Part shown: positions 1 through 7,347 of the stretch, one piece after another
Layout: each line of letters opens with the position of its first letter
Numbering within the stretch: position 1 is the stretch's first letter
NCBI RefSeq assembly: GCF_026619435.1
Contig: NZ_JAOVZQ010000001.1
Span: forward strand, 689,501 to 753,500
DNA from: Hoeflea ulvae
Lineage (GTDB): Bacteria; Pseudomonadota; Alphaproteobacteria; Rhizobiales; Rhizobiaceae
Reading direction: 5' to 3'
Length of the DNA: 64,000 nt
Position numbers and translations under genes: made by a program
The notes under the pieces: generated by a model
What the model was told of the DNA's origin: nothing
Seen by the model: the letters and a program-made list of their open reading frames with translations, nothing else
Databases searched by the model: none

Positions 1-34
1 CATGCTCGACGTGCTTGGCCTGACCGATTACTAA
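1..34 (+). CDS. dapB: 4-hydroxy-tetrahydrodipicolinate reductase, C-terminal end only
   Basis: Only the last ten codons and a TAA stop lie inside the window (frame MLDVLGLTDY). The ending DVLGL resembles the C-terminus of alphaproteobacterial DapB, and dapB commonly precedes gpmA in rhizobia, so the call rests mainly on gene order. DapB reduces dihydrodipicolinate in lysine and diaminopimelate synthesis. The stop is 29 bases before gpmA, so the two could share a transcript. Ten residues cannot prove the identity. Confidence 0.45.
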   Translation, partial: MLDVLGLTDY

Positions 35-63
35 TCCGAACCGCCTGAACAAAGGAATGCACC

Positions 64-699
64 ATGTCCGGAACCCTTGTCCTTGTCCGCCACGGCCAAA
101 GCGAATGGAATTTGAAAAACCTGTTCACAGGCTGGAAGGATCCTGATCTCACCGAACTCGGCATCGAAGAAGCCAAGACCGGCGCGCAGGCCATCAAGGC
201 CACCGGCCTCAAATTCGACGTCGCCTTCACGTCGGTCCTGATCCGCGCCCAGCACACGCTCGACCTGATCATGGACGGCATCGGCCAGGCCGATCTGCCG
301 GTGATCCGCGACGAGGCGCTCAATGAGCGCGATTACGGTGATCTGGCCGGCCTCAACAAGGATGACGCGCGCAAGAAATGGGGTGAGGAGCAGGTCCATA
401 TCTGGCGCCGGTCCTACGACGTGCCGCCTCCGGGTGGCGAAAGCCTGAGGGACACCGGCGCCCGCGTCTGGCCCTATTACATGACCGAGATCCTGCCCCG
501 CGTGCTGCGTGGCGAGACCGTGCTGGTCGCCGCCCACGGCAATTCGCTGCGCTCGCTGGTGATGGTTCTCGACCGGATGTCGCGCGAGGAGATCGTCAAG
601 CTCAATCTCGCCACCGGCGTGCCGATGGTCTACAAGCTCAACGCCGATTCCACCGTCGCTTCCAAGGAAGTGCTGGGCGATATGTCCAAGGCGCACTGA
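64..699 (+). CDS. gpmA: 2,3-bisphosphoglycerate-dependent phosphoglycerate mutase
   Basis: Interconverts 2- and 3-phosphoglycerate in glycolysis and gluconeogenesis in the cytosol. The 211-residue protein opens with the phosphohistidine motif [10 protein letters not shown] (His10), has the substrate-binding stretch [10 protein letters not shown] near residue 90 and the second catalytic His in [10 protein letters not shown] near residue 160, all typical of dPGM. It is shorter than the E. coli enzyme (about 250), as usual in alphaproteobacteria. An AAGGA ribosome site lies 8-9 bases before ATG 64. It follows dapB closely and ends at a hairpin terminator shared with the convergent gene. Confidence 0.96.
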   Translation: MSGTLVLVRHGQSEWNLKNLFTGWKDPDLTELGIEEAKTGAQAIKATGLKFDVAFTSVLIRAQHTLDLIMDGIGQADLPVIRDEALNERDYGDLAGLNKDDARKKWGEEQVHIWRRSYDVPPPGGESLRDTGARVWPYYMTEILPRVLRGETVLVAAHGNSLRSLVMVLDRMSREEIVKLNLATGVPMVYKLNADSTVASKEVLGDMSKAH

Positions 700-727
700 C
701 GGCATATTTTGCAGGACTGTGACATCG

Positions 728-761
728 AAAAATCCGCTTGGCATGGCCGGGCGGATTTTTT
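728..761. terminator. Bidirectional rho-independent terminator, gpmA / ada-like gene
   Basis: Arms AAAAATCCGC (728-737) and GCGGATTTTT (751-760) are perfectly complementary. The A-run at the left foot and T-run at the right foot make it usable from both strands, fitting its place between the convergent stops at 699 and 768. Confidence 0.85.
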
Positions 762-767
762 GTCGGT

Positions 768-1664
768 TCAAGCGTGCCTGGTGTCACCCGACTGCACACA
801 TCCGGTCTCCCAGCCGAGCATCGCGCGCTTGCGGGTAATGCCCCAGTGATAGCCGGTGAGCGCGCCGGTTTTCCCCATCGCCCGGTGGCATGGCACCACG
901 AAGGAAATCGGGTTGCGCCCGACCGCCGCGCCGACGGCGCGTGCGGCTGACGGCTTGCCGATGGCACGCGCCACATCCTGGTAGCTTGAAGCTGTGCCGA
1001 GCGGAATCCTCAACAATGCCTCCCAGACCCGCACCTGAAAATCAGTGCCGATCATGACAATGCGCAAGGGCCGGTCGGCGCGCCATTGCTCGGGCGAAAA
1101 CACCCGGCCGACATAGGAAGCGGTGGCCTCCTGGTTCTGCGTCAGCCGTGCGCCGGGCCAGCGCCTGGTCATGTCCTCCAATGCTGCGGCTTCTTCGCCC
1201 GGATCGGCGAAGGCAAGGCCGCACAGGCCCCGGTCTGTCGCCATCACCACGGCAGTTCCGAAGGGCGAGGGGTGAAAGCCGTAACTGATCTCAAGTCCCG
1301 CGCCGCCGGTCTTGAAATCGCCCGGACTCATGGCTTCATGGGTGACGAACAGGTCATGCAGCCGCCCAGGGCCCGAGAGGCCGAGCTCATAGCTGGCATC
1401 AAGCAGCGGCAGGCCTTCATGGCCGAGCAGACGGCGGGCGTGATCCAGCGTGACGGCCTGCAGAAAGGCTTTCGGGGTCAGCCCGGCCCAGCGGCTGAAG
1501 GTCTTTTGCAGGCGTCCCGGGGCCACGCCGATATCCGACGCGATATCCTCCAGCGATGGCTGCGCCCGATAATCCAGCGAGATCCGCTCGATGGTCTTGC
1601 GGACGAGGTCATAATCATCGCCTTCTGGCGTGATGTCGCGGTCAAGCTGTGCGGTTACGGTCAT
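768..1664 (-). CDS. ada: AraC-type HTH / O6-methylguanine-DNA methyltransferase (Ada-like, no N-terminal domain)
   Basis: Suicide repair of O6-alkylguanine combined with a possible transcription regulator. Residues 18-115 look like an AraC-type double helix-turn-helix. The C-terminal half holds the methyltransferase signature with acceptor Cys259 in VVPCHRAMG, preceded by RAVGAAVGRNP. The N-terminal phosphotriester-repair zinc domain of E. coli Ada (about 80 residues with four Cys) is absent, so adaptive activation through Cys38 methylation is not possible. Start 1664 has AAGGAG 8 bases upstream. The 'ada' label is by domain similarity; many genomes annotate this form simply as methylated-DNA-cysteine methyltransferase. 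Confidence 0.9.
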   Translation of the reverse strand: MTVTAQLDRDITPEGDDYDLVRKTIERISLDYRAQPSLEDIASDIGVAPGRLQKTFSRWAGLTPKAFLQAVTLDHARRLLGHEGLPLLDASYELGLSGPGRLHDLFVTHEAMSPGDFKTGGAGLEISYGFHPSPFGTAVVMATDRGLCGLAFADPGEEAAALEDMTRRWPGARLTQNQEATASYVGRVFSPEQWRADRPLRIVMIGTDFQVRVWEALLRIPLGTASSYQDVARAIGKPSAARAVGAAVGRNPISFVVPCHRAMGKTGALTGYHWGITRKRAMLGWETGCVQSGDTRHA

Positions 1665-1742
1665 GGTCTGGCTCCTTGACCCTACTCAACCATGCGCCGA
1701 CATGCGCCGCCACCCGAAACACGCCGCGGGGAAATAATCCGA

Positions 1743-2213
1743 CTAGCGTTTTTTCACCGTCGCCAGTGCCCGTTGGAAAGCGCTGGCGAAACTCTCCTTG
1801 TCGTCGGGATTGAGGAACGAGCCGACATCGGTCTGCCGGCCCTGGCCGCTGATGCGCATGTCGGTGATGCCGATCTCGTCGTGGCGGGCGATGTTGAAGC
1901 GGGTCCAGAACGGGTTGAACTGGTGATCGACAGTCCGGCCTGAGGGCGCCACCTTGCGCACGGTCAGGTCGGTGCGCGACACCCGCACGAATTCGCGCGC
2001 CCGCCCGGAGCGGTAGCTGAGCCAGAAGGCGCCGAACAGCAGCGCCAGGTCGAGCCCGAAAAACCCCAGAACCGGCCAGGCCTTGGCCACGGCGAACACC
2101 GCCATATGGGCGATGGTGATCGCGGTGGTGATGCTCATCAGGATCACGAAGCCGGCGCGGCCCAGCGACCGGTGCGGTTTCAGCACGGCTTCGAACACGG
2201 GTTCGTCATTCAT
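1743..2213 (-). CDS. DUF2244 family membrane protein
   Basis: A 156-residue protein with two adjacent hydrophobic segments (about residues 20-60: AGFVILMSITTAITIAHM and PVLGFFGLDLALLFGAFW), then a cytosolic domain with RAREFVRVS and FNPFWTRFNIARHD, characteristic of DUF2244. The function is unknown. Start 2213 is chosen because GGAGG lies about 10 bases upstream and the family begins near MNDEPVF; the frame stays open to 2480 but would overlap nth. It is divergent from nth across a 63-base gap. Confidence 0.8.
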   Translation of the reverse strand: MNDEPVFEAVLKPHRSLGRAGFVILMSITTAITIAHMAVFAVAKAWPVLGFFGLDLALLFGAFWLSYRSGRAREFVRVSRTDLTVRKVAPSGRTVDHQFNPFWTRFNIARHDEIGITDMRISGQGRQTDVGSFLNPDDKESFASAFQRALATVKKR

Positions 2214-2240
2214 GCGCGCACGGCCTCCAGCCTGCTGTGT

Positions 2241-2269
2241 TTGCCATTGCCCCCTGACAATGATTATAG
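2241..2269 (+). promoter_or_regulatory. Candidate sigma-70 promoter for nth, possibly giving a leaderless mRNA
   Basis: TTGCCA (2241-2246), 17 bases, TTATAG (2264-2269). Transcription from here would start around 2276, at the chosen ATG (2277). Read by eye only. Confidence 0.4.
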
Positions 2270-2276
2270 GGATGGA

Positions 2277-3068
2277 ATGCAAAAGCCCAAGAGCCCAAAA
2301 CCTGCCAAAGTGTCGCTTGCGTCTGCACCGGCGGCAAAGAAGCCGGCCCGTGCCAAGCCGGCGACGCCACGCAAGCCGGCTGTGCGCCGCAAGAAAATTC
2401 CCTACAGCACGGAAGAAATCCACGAAATCTTCCGTCGCTTCTCGATCCAGCGGCCCGAACCCAAGGGCGAACTCGAGCACGTCAATCCCTTCACCCTGGT
2501 GGTCGCGGTGGCGCTGTCAGCGCAGGCCACCGATGTCGGCGTCAACAAGGCGACGCGAGCGCTGTTTGCCATCGCCGACACGCCGCAAAAGATGCTGGCG
2601 CTGGGCGAGGACCGGGTGCGTGATTACATCAAGACCATCGGGCTTTACCGCAACAAGGCCAGGAACGTCATCGCGTTGTCGCAACGGCTGGTTGATGAAT
2701 ATGGCGGCGAGGTGCCGCGCAGCCGCGAAGAACTGGTGACACTGCCCGGCGTTGGCCGCAAGACCGCAAATGTGGTGATGTCGATGGCTTTCGGCATTCC
2801 GACGCTGGCCGTCGACACCCATGTCTTCCGCATCGGCAACCGCCTGAAGATCGCCCCGGGCAAGACCCCGGACGAGGTCGAGGCCGCGTTCCTCAGGATA
2901 ATTCCGGACGAATATCTGTTCCACGCCCACCACTGGCTGATCCTGCACGGCCGCTATTGCTGCAAGGCGCGCAAACCCGAATGCGAACGCTGCGTCATCG
3001 CCGATATCTGCAAATCGCCCGAAAAGACGGTGGATGTGCCGGCGCCGTTGGTGGAGTTGCCGGTATAG
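2277..3068 (+). CDS. nth: Endonuclease III
   Basis: Bifunctional DNA glycosylase/AP lyase that removes oxidised pyrimidines in base-excision repair. The 263-residue protein has a Lys/Pro/Ala-rich N-terminal extension (1-40), then the glycosylase fold. The helix-hairpin-helix LPGVGRKTANVV carries catalytic Lys162; catalytic Asp180 is in AVDTHVFR. The [4Fe-4S] site is C229-x6-C236-x2-C239-x5-C245. Start 2277 was chosen as the first Met compatible with the divergent DUF2244 gene; an AGGGATGGA stretch directly precedes it. The basic extension is common in rhizobial Nth. Confidence 0.95.
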   Translation: MQKPKSPKPAKVSLASAPAAKKPARAKPATPRKPAVRRKKIPYSTEEIHEIFRRFSIQRPEPKGELEHVNPFTLVVAVALSAQATDVGVNKATRALFAIADTPQKMLALGEDRVRDYIKTIGLYRNKARNVIALSQRLVDEYGGEVPRSREELVTLPGVGRKTANVVMSMAFGIPTLAVDTHVFRIGNRLKIAPGKTPDEVEAAFLRIIPDEYLFHAHHWLILHGRYCCKARKPECERCVIADICKSPEKTVDVPAPLVELPV

Positions 3069-3112
3069 AAAAAGATACGGAAGAGCGCGCGCCACCGCCT
3101 TTTCTTGAAATC

Positions 3113-3131
3113 GGTAGGAAAGTTGCCTACC
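3113..3131. promoter_or_regulatory. Palindromic operator upstream of parDE
   Basis: GGTAGG (3113-3118) and CCTACC (3126-3131) form a perfect 6-bp inverted repeat 23 bases before parD. Antitoxins of this class bind such sites to autoregulate; the assignment is by position. Confidence 0.55.
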
Positions 3132-3153
3132 ATCAAGCGAAGGAGCAAATGCG

Positions 3154-3435
3154 ATGGCAAATGTCGAGAAAATCAGTGTCGCGTTGACGCCTGAAATGGC
3201 GATGACCATGCGCCGCGCGGTCGAATCCGGTGAATATGCATCGGCAAGCGAAGTCATGCGCGAGGCCATGCGCGAATGGCAATTGCGCCGCGCCGAACGC
3301 GAACAGGCGCTTGCGCAGCTGGGGAACCTCTGGGACGAGGGCATAGCCAGCGGTGACGCCACAGACGGCGAGGCCGCCTTTGCTCGCATCAAGCACTCGC
3401 TTGACACCAAGATCGGCAATGGCGGGTCCCTGTGA
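3154..3435 (+). CDS. parD: ParD-family antitoxin
   Basis: A 93-residue type II antitoxin. Residues 1-50 (KISVALTPEMAMTMRRAVESGEYASASEVMREAM) form a ribbon-helix-helix DNA-binding domain; the remainder is a flexible toxin-neutralising tail. AGGAG (3141-3145) lies 8 bases before ATG. The stop overlaps the toxin start in GTGA, so the two are translationally coupled. The palindrome at 3113-3131 is the likely autoregulatory operator. Confidence 0.88.
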   Translation: MANVEKISVALTPEMAMTMRRAVESGEYASASEVMREAMREWQLRRAEREQALAQLGNLWDEGIASGDATDGEAAFARIKHSLDTKIGNGGSL

Positions 3436-3719
3436 GCTTCAGGCTCACACCGCGGGCCGAAGCCGACATCACTGCCATCGTGCTCTACATCGCTGAAGAC
3501 AACCCGGCAGCCGCGGTTCGCTGGTACGACGACATGTTGCGCCACTGCCGGAACCTGGGCGCAGTGCCCGAACTGGGCGTGGCGCGGCCGGATGTCCGGC
3601 CCGATCTCAGAACCTTCCCGGCCGGGAACTACATGATCCTCTATCGCAAGAGTGACGAAGGTGCCGAGATCGTCCGCGTCGTGCACGGCGCGCGCCAGTG
3701 GCAGAAGCTGCTCGACTAA
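3432..3719 (+). CDS. parE: ParE-family toxin
   Basis: A 95-residue RelE/ParE-superfamily toxin: FRLTPRAEADITAIVLYIAED at the N-terminus and a C-terminal AGNYMILYRKSDEGAEIVRVVHGARQW, the usual ParE ending with the HGAR motif. ParE toxins inhibit DNA gyrase in studied cases; the target here is inferred. The start is GTG 3432, overlapping the antitoxin stop by 4 bases. The stop is only 9 bases from the convergent EI24-like gene. Confidence 0.87.
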   Translation: MSFRLTPRAEADITAIVLYIAEDNPAAAVRWYDDMLRHCRNLGAVPELGVARPDVRPDLRTFPAGNYMILYRKSDEGAEIVRVVHGARQWQKLLD

Positions 3720-3728
3720 GTCAGCGGA

Positions 3729-4457
3729 TCAAGCCTCACGCCATTGGCGGGACAGCCCGCCTCCCTTCGCCGCAATCATCTTGTTGAGATGCACCATCAT
3801 GCCGGCTGCGAACATCGGAGTCAGCAGGTTCAAGAGCGGCACCGACAGGAAGCCGGCGATGATCAGGCCGGCGAAGAACACCGTGGTGCTGTTGCGGGCT
3901 CTCAGCCGCTTGGCATCCGCCGGGCTCATGAAGCGCATGGCGGCGAATTCGAAGAATTCCCGGCCCAGCAGGTACCCGTTGACCACGAAGAACGCCACCA
4001 GATTGATGCCGGGCACGATCAGCAGCACCAGCGCAAACAGGTTGCCCAGTCCCACCACCAGCAAAAACCCCAGCGATTGCCGGATCGACTGGCCGAGCGG
4101 CATCGGGCGGCCGGGCTGGTCAGCGGGATAATCCCGGGCCTCGATCACTTCGGCGATCTCGTCGAGATAAAGCCCCGCCATTGCCGCCGTCACCGGCGCG
4201 ATGAACAGCGCCAGCACCAGCGCCAGCCCGATGCCGGCGATGATCGCGGCAAGCGTGCCGGCCCATCCGGCCCAGTCGGGCAGGCCGGGCAGCAGCGCTT
4301 CGAGCCAGGGCATCGCCGTCATTGCGAACAATTCGCCAAGCCCGAACCACAGCCCGATCAACAGCAGAATGGTCAGCCCGAGCGACTTGAACAGGACCGA
4401 GCGCGAGGCGGCCGACAACAGGTTGGATCCGCTCAGTCTTGCGGCTTCAATGATCAT
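3729..4457 (-). CDS. EI24 / CysZ-like membrane protein
   Basis: A 242-residue multi-pass protein of the EI24 (PF07264) superfamily, which includes the sulfate transporter CysZ. Hydrophobic segments fall at about residues 25-50, 65-95, 130-165 and 195-225; MAGLYLDEIAEVIEARDY and PGINLVAFFVVNGYLLGREFFEFAAMR fit the family, where the second is the conserved loop. The substrate is unknown; no cys genes are nearby, so CysZ function is not claimed. Start 4457 has AAGGAAAA upstream; the frame could extend to 4526. Confidence 0.75.
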   Translation of the reverse strand: MIIEAARLSGSNLLSAASRSVLFKSLGLTILLLIGLWFGLGELFAMTAMPWLEALLPGLPDWAGWAGTLAAIIAGIGLALVLALFIAPVTAAMAGLYLDEIAEVIEARDYPADQPGRPMPLGQSIRQSLGFLLVVGLGNLFALVLLIVPGINLVAFFVVNGYLLGREFFEFAAMRFMSPADAKRLRARNSTTVFFAGLIIAGFLSVPLLNLLTPMFAAGMMVHLNKMIAAKGGGLSRQWREA

Positions 4458-4667
4458 CGCTGGCTTTTCCTTGTCTGGGCGGGCGGTGGCTTGGCATGTG
4501 GGGATTGCGGCCATCCGCGTCAACACTTGGCCTCATTGCGAGCCGTGCCTCGTACAGCGAAATCTCGCTTGCGCCCCGGTGACAGAGCGACACAAATCAG
4601 CCATGATTCACGCGCCTGAGAGGCAGGCCGTCAAAGGCTGTGATCACTTGTTTTTCCGGGACCTCCC

Positions 4668-5780
4668 ATGTCCGCACCGCGGATACGCCCAGCCACCATT
4701 TCCGACATTGATGCGCTCGATGCCATCGAGACCGCGGTGTTTTCCGCTGACCGGATTTCCCGCCGCTCTTTCCGCACGCTGATTGACCGGCCGACCGCCG
4801 AAACCATTGTCATCGAGGCCGGTGGCGAGGTCTGCGGCTACGCCATGATCCTGTTTCGTGCGGGTGCTGCACTGGCCCGGCTCTATTCGCTGGCGGTTGC
4901 CCCCGGCCACACCGGTAAGGGCTTTGGCCGGGCACTGCTCGCCGCCGCCGAAGCCGCCGCGATGGATCACGACCGGATTCTCTTGCGGCTCGAAGTCCGC
5001 GAGGACAACGAGACCGCCATCGCACTCTACAGAAACGCGTCCTACCGCCGGATCGGCCGCGTGGCCGACTATTATGCCGACGGGATGGCGGCGCTGAAGT
5101 TCGAAAAGCTGCTGCGCGGGCCGGAATCTCCGGCTGTCCGCACCCCGTTTTATGAACAGACCGCGGATTTCACCTGCGGCTCGGCCTGCCTGCTGATGGC
5201 GCTGGCCCGGTTCCGCTCGCCCAATTTTCTCGATCCGGTCTGGGAAATCCGGCTCTGGCGCGAGGCCACCACCGTGTTCATGTTGTCGGGCCCCGGCGGC
5301 TGCGAACCCTTTGGCCTGGCTATGGTGGCGCGCGATCACGGGCTCAATCCGGAAGTCTGGTGCTCCACCGAAGAGATGCTGTTTCTCGAAACCGTGCGCG
5401 ATCCGGAAAAACGCCGGGTCATGGAACTGGCGCAGACCGATTTCCGCGCCCGTGTCGCCGAGGCCGGCACGCCGGTGCATTCGGAGGCGTTCACGCTTGA
5501 CTGGCTGCGCGACCGGCTGGCCGAGGGCCATGTCGCCATCATCCTGGTCAGCGGCTATCTGATGATGGGCAAGAAGGTTCCGCACTGGGTGCTTGCCCAT
5601 GGCGATGACGGCCGCCACATCTTCGTGCATGACCCCTGGGTCGAGGACGAGGTCGGCGAGACCATCGATGACGCCGCCAATATTCCGGTGCCCTATGCCG
5701 TGTTTGACCGGATCGCCCGTTTCGGCCGCTCGGGCCTGCGCGCCGCAGTCCTTATCAAGGGAAATTTGCTCCATGTCTGA
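4668..5780 (+). CDS. GNAT acetyltransferase fused to C39-like peptidase
   Basis: A 370-residue two-domain protein. Residues 1-150 are a GNAT N-acetyltransferase with acetyl-CoA loop GHTGKGFGRALL (80-91) and the DNETAIALYRNASYRRIG strand-helix. Residues 155-370 are a papain-like peptidase of the C39-like family, with likely triad Cys170 (DFTCGSAC), His306 (PHWVLAHG) and Asp322 (VHDPW). C39 peptidases typically cut peptide leaders after double-glycine motifs, but there is no ABC transporter domain here. The stop overlaps the following ATP-grasp gene by 8 bases, implying a shared pathway. The substrate is unknown; conjugation or trimming of a small peptide or amino acid is inference. Confidence 0.82.
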   Translation: MSAPRIRPATISDIDALDAIETAVFSADRISRRSFRTLIDRPTAETIVIEAGGEVCGYAMILFRAGAALARLYSLAVAPGHTGKGFGRALLAAAEAAAMDHDRILLRLEVREDNETAIALYRNASYRRIGRVADYYADGMAALKFEKLLRGPESPAVRTPFYEQTADFTCGSACLLMALARFRSPNFLDPVWEIRLWREATTVFMLSGPGGCEPFGLAMVARDHGLNPEVWCSTEEMLFLETVRDPEKRRVMELAQTDFRARVAEAGTPVHSEAFTLDWLRDRLAEGHVAIILVSGYLMMGKKVPHWVLAHGDDGRHIFVHDPWVEDEVGETIDDAANIPVPYAVFDRIARFGRSGLRAAVLIKGNLLHV

Positions 5781-7230
5781 CTGGATCATTCTGTCCACCG
5801 CGCTGGCGGGCTTTGACCACACCGCCACCAAGCACAAGGTGCTCGCCACCCGCGATTACCTGGCCAAGCCGGAAATGTTTCGCGGCGCGCGGCCCAACAT
5901 CATCAACCTGTCGCGCTCCTATGCCTATCAGAGCCGCGGTTATTACGCCTCGCTGCTGGCGGCGGCACGCGGCCAGCGGGTGATTCCCTCGGTCGAGACC
6001 ATCATCGATCTCTCAGCCCGCAAGCTCTACGAGAACGCGGTTCCTGAACTCGAGGATACGCTCAACAAGAGCCTGCGCGGCCAGGCCGGCGATCCGCTGC
6101 CCTCGCGGCTGCGGGTGTTTTTCGGCACCTGCACCGACCCGCGGCTCGAGCGCTTCGGCCGGCTGCTGTTTGACTGGTTCCGCGCCCCCATTCTCGAACT
6201 CACGCTCAAGCAGGGAGACTGGATCTCGATTTCCAGGATCGGGTTGTTGCCGTTCGGCAAGCTCGATGACGCCGGGCGCGAGACGTTGTTTCAGGCCATG
6301 GCGCGCTACACCGCGCGGCAGTGGAAAGACGCAAAATCCCGGGCGCCGGCGCGCTATTCCTTCGCCACCCTGGTCGATCCCGACGAGGCGCTGCCGCCGT
6401 CTTCGATCTCCAGTCTCAAGCACTGGTCGCGGATTGCGGCGCGGATGGGCGTGTCGGTGGAGCCGATCACCCGCAAGGATCTGCCGCGTCTGGCCAATTT
6501 CGACGCGCTGTTCATCCGCGAAACCACCTCGATCTCCAACCACACCTATCGCTTTGCCCGCCGCGCCCAGCAGGAGGGCATGCCGGTGATTGATGATCCG
6601 GTGTCGATGATCCGCTGCACCAACAAGGTCTATCTTGATGAGCTGATGTCATCCAATGGCATCCCGGTGCCCGTTACGGTGATGCTGATCGGGCCGGAGG
6701 ATTTCCAGCGCGCCGCCGATTTGTTGGGCTTTCCGATGGTACTGAAAGTGCCGGATTCGTCCTTTTCCAGAGGTGTCAAGAAAGTCGCCTCGATGGCGGA
6801 GCTCAAGGCGCTGGCCGGCGCCTGGCTGCACGATTCCGAGGTGTTGATCGCGCAGAAATACATGCCGACCAGTTTTGACTGGCGCATCGGCGTGCTCGGC
6901 GGCAAGCCGCTGTTTGCCGTGCAATATCTGATGGCCAAGCAGCATTGGCAGATCGTCAAGCACGACACCGGCGGCAAGCCGCTGGAAGGCGGCTTCAAGT
7001 CGTTCTCGCTGGCGCAGGTGCCGCCCTTGGTGCTCGACACCGGCCTGCGCGCCGCCTGTTCGGTGGGCGACGGGCTTTACGGTGTCGATCTCAAGGAAAC
7101 CGATGACGGCGTCTTTGTCATCGAGGTCAATGACAATCCCAATCTCGAGCATGGCGTCGAGGATGCGGCGGAAAAGGACGAGGTCTGGATCCGGTTGACC
7201 AACTGGTTCATCGAACGCATTGCCACCTGA
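5773..7230 (+). CDS. RimK-type ATP-grasp ligase with RLAN N-terminal domain
   Basis: A 485-residue predicted amide-bond ligase. Residues about 1-200 match the RLAN (RimK-like ATP-grasp N-terminal) type, with PNIINLSRSYAYQSRGYYAS. Residues about 200-485 are the ATP-grasp fold: LGFPMVLKVPDSSFSRGV (ATP-binding Lys325), DWRIGVLGGKPLFAVQYL and the Mg site VFVIEVNDNPNLEHG (Glu451, Asn453, Asn455). RimK itself adds glutamates to ribosomal protein S6; this divergent group has no established substrate. Start ATG 5773 has AAGGGA upstream and lies inside the end of the peptidase gene, so translation is coupled. Confidence 0.85.
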   Translation: MSDWIILSTALAGFDHTATKHKVLATRDYLAKPEMFRGARPNIINLSRSYAYQSRGYYASLLAAARGQRVIPSVETIIDLSARKLYENAVPELEDTLNKSLRGQAGDPLPSRLRVFFGTCTDPRLERFGRLLFDWFRAPILELTLKQGDWISISRIGLLPFGKLDDAGRETLFQAMARYTARQWKDAKSRAPARYSFATLVDPDEALPPSSISSLKHWSRIAARMGVSVEPITRKDLPRLANFDALFIRETTSISNHTYRFARRAQQEGMPVIDDPVSMIRCTNKVYLDELMSSNGIPVPVTVMLIGPEDFQRAADLLGFPMVLKVPDSSFSRGVKKVASMAELKALAGAWLHDSEVLIAQKYMPTSFDWRIGVLGGKPLFAVQYLMAKQHWQIVKHDTGGKPLEGGFKSFSLAQVPPLVLDTGLRAACSVGDGLYGVDLKETDDGVFVIEVNDNPNLEHGVEDAAEKDEVWIRLTNWFIERIAT

Positions 7231-7268
7231 GGGCTTGGTCCTGGCAAAGCCTCCGGTCGCGGACTGTC

Positions 7269-7293
7269 GTTTCGTTGCGAAACAGGCTATAGC
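7269..7293 (+). promoter_or_regulatory. Palindrome next to a possible glnD -10 element
   Basis: GTTTCG (7269-7274) and CGAAAC (7278-7283) are perfect inverted arms, followed 4 bases later by TATAGC (7288-7293). No convincing -35 is visible, which is compatible with an activated promoter. Confidence 0.35.
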
Positions 7294-7347
7294 AGCCCCG
7301 CTTGGCGCGCCGAGCGTGATCACTGACAGCGACCAGGACCTCGAAGC

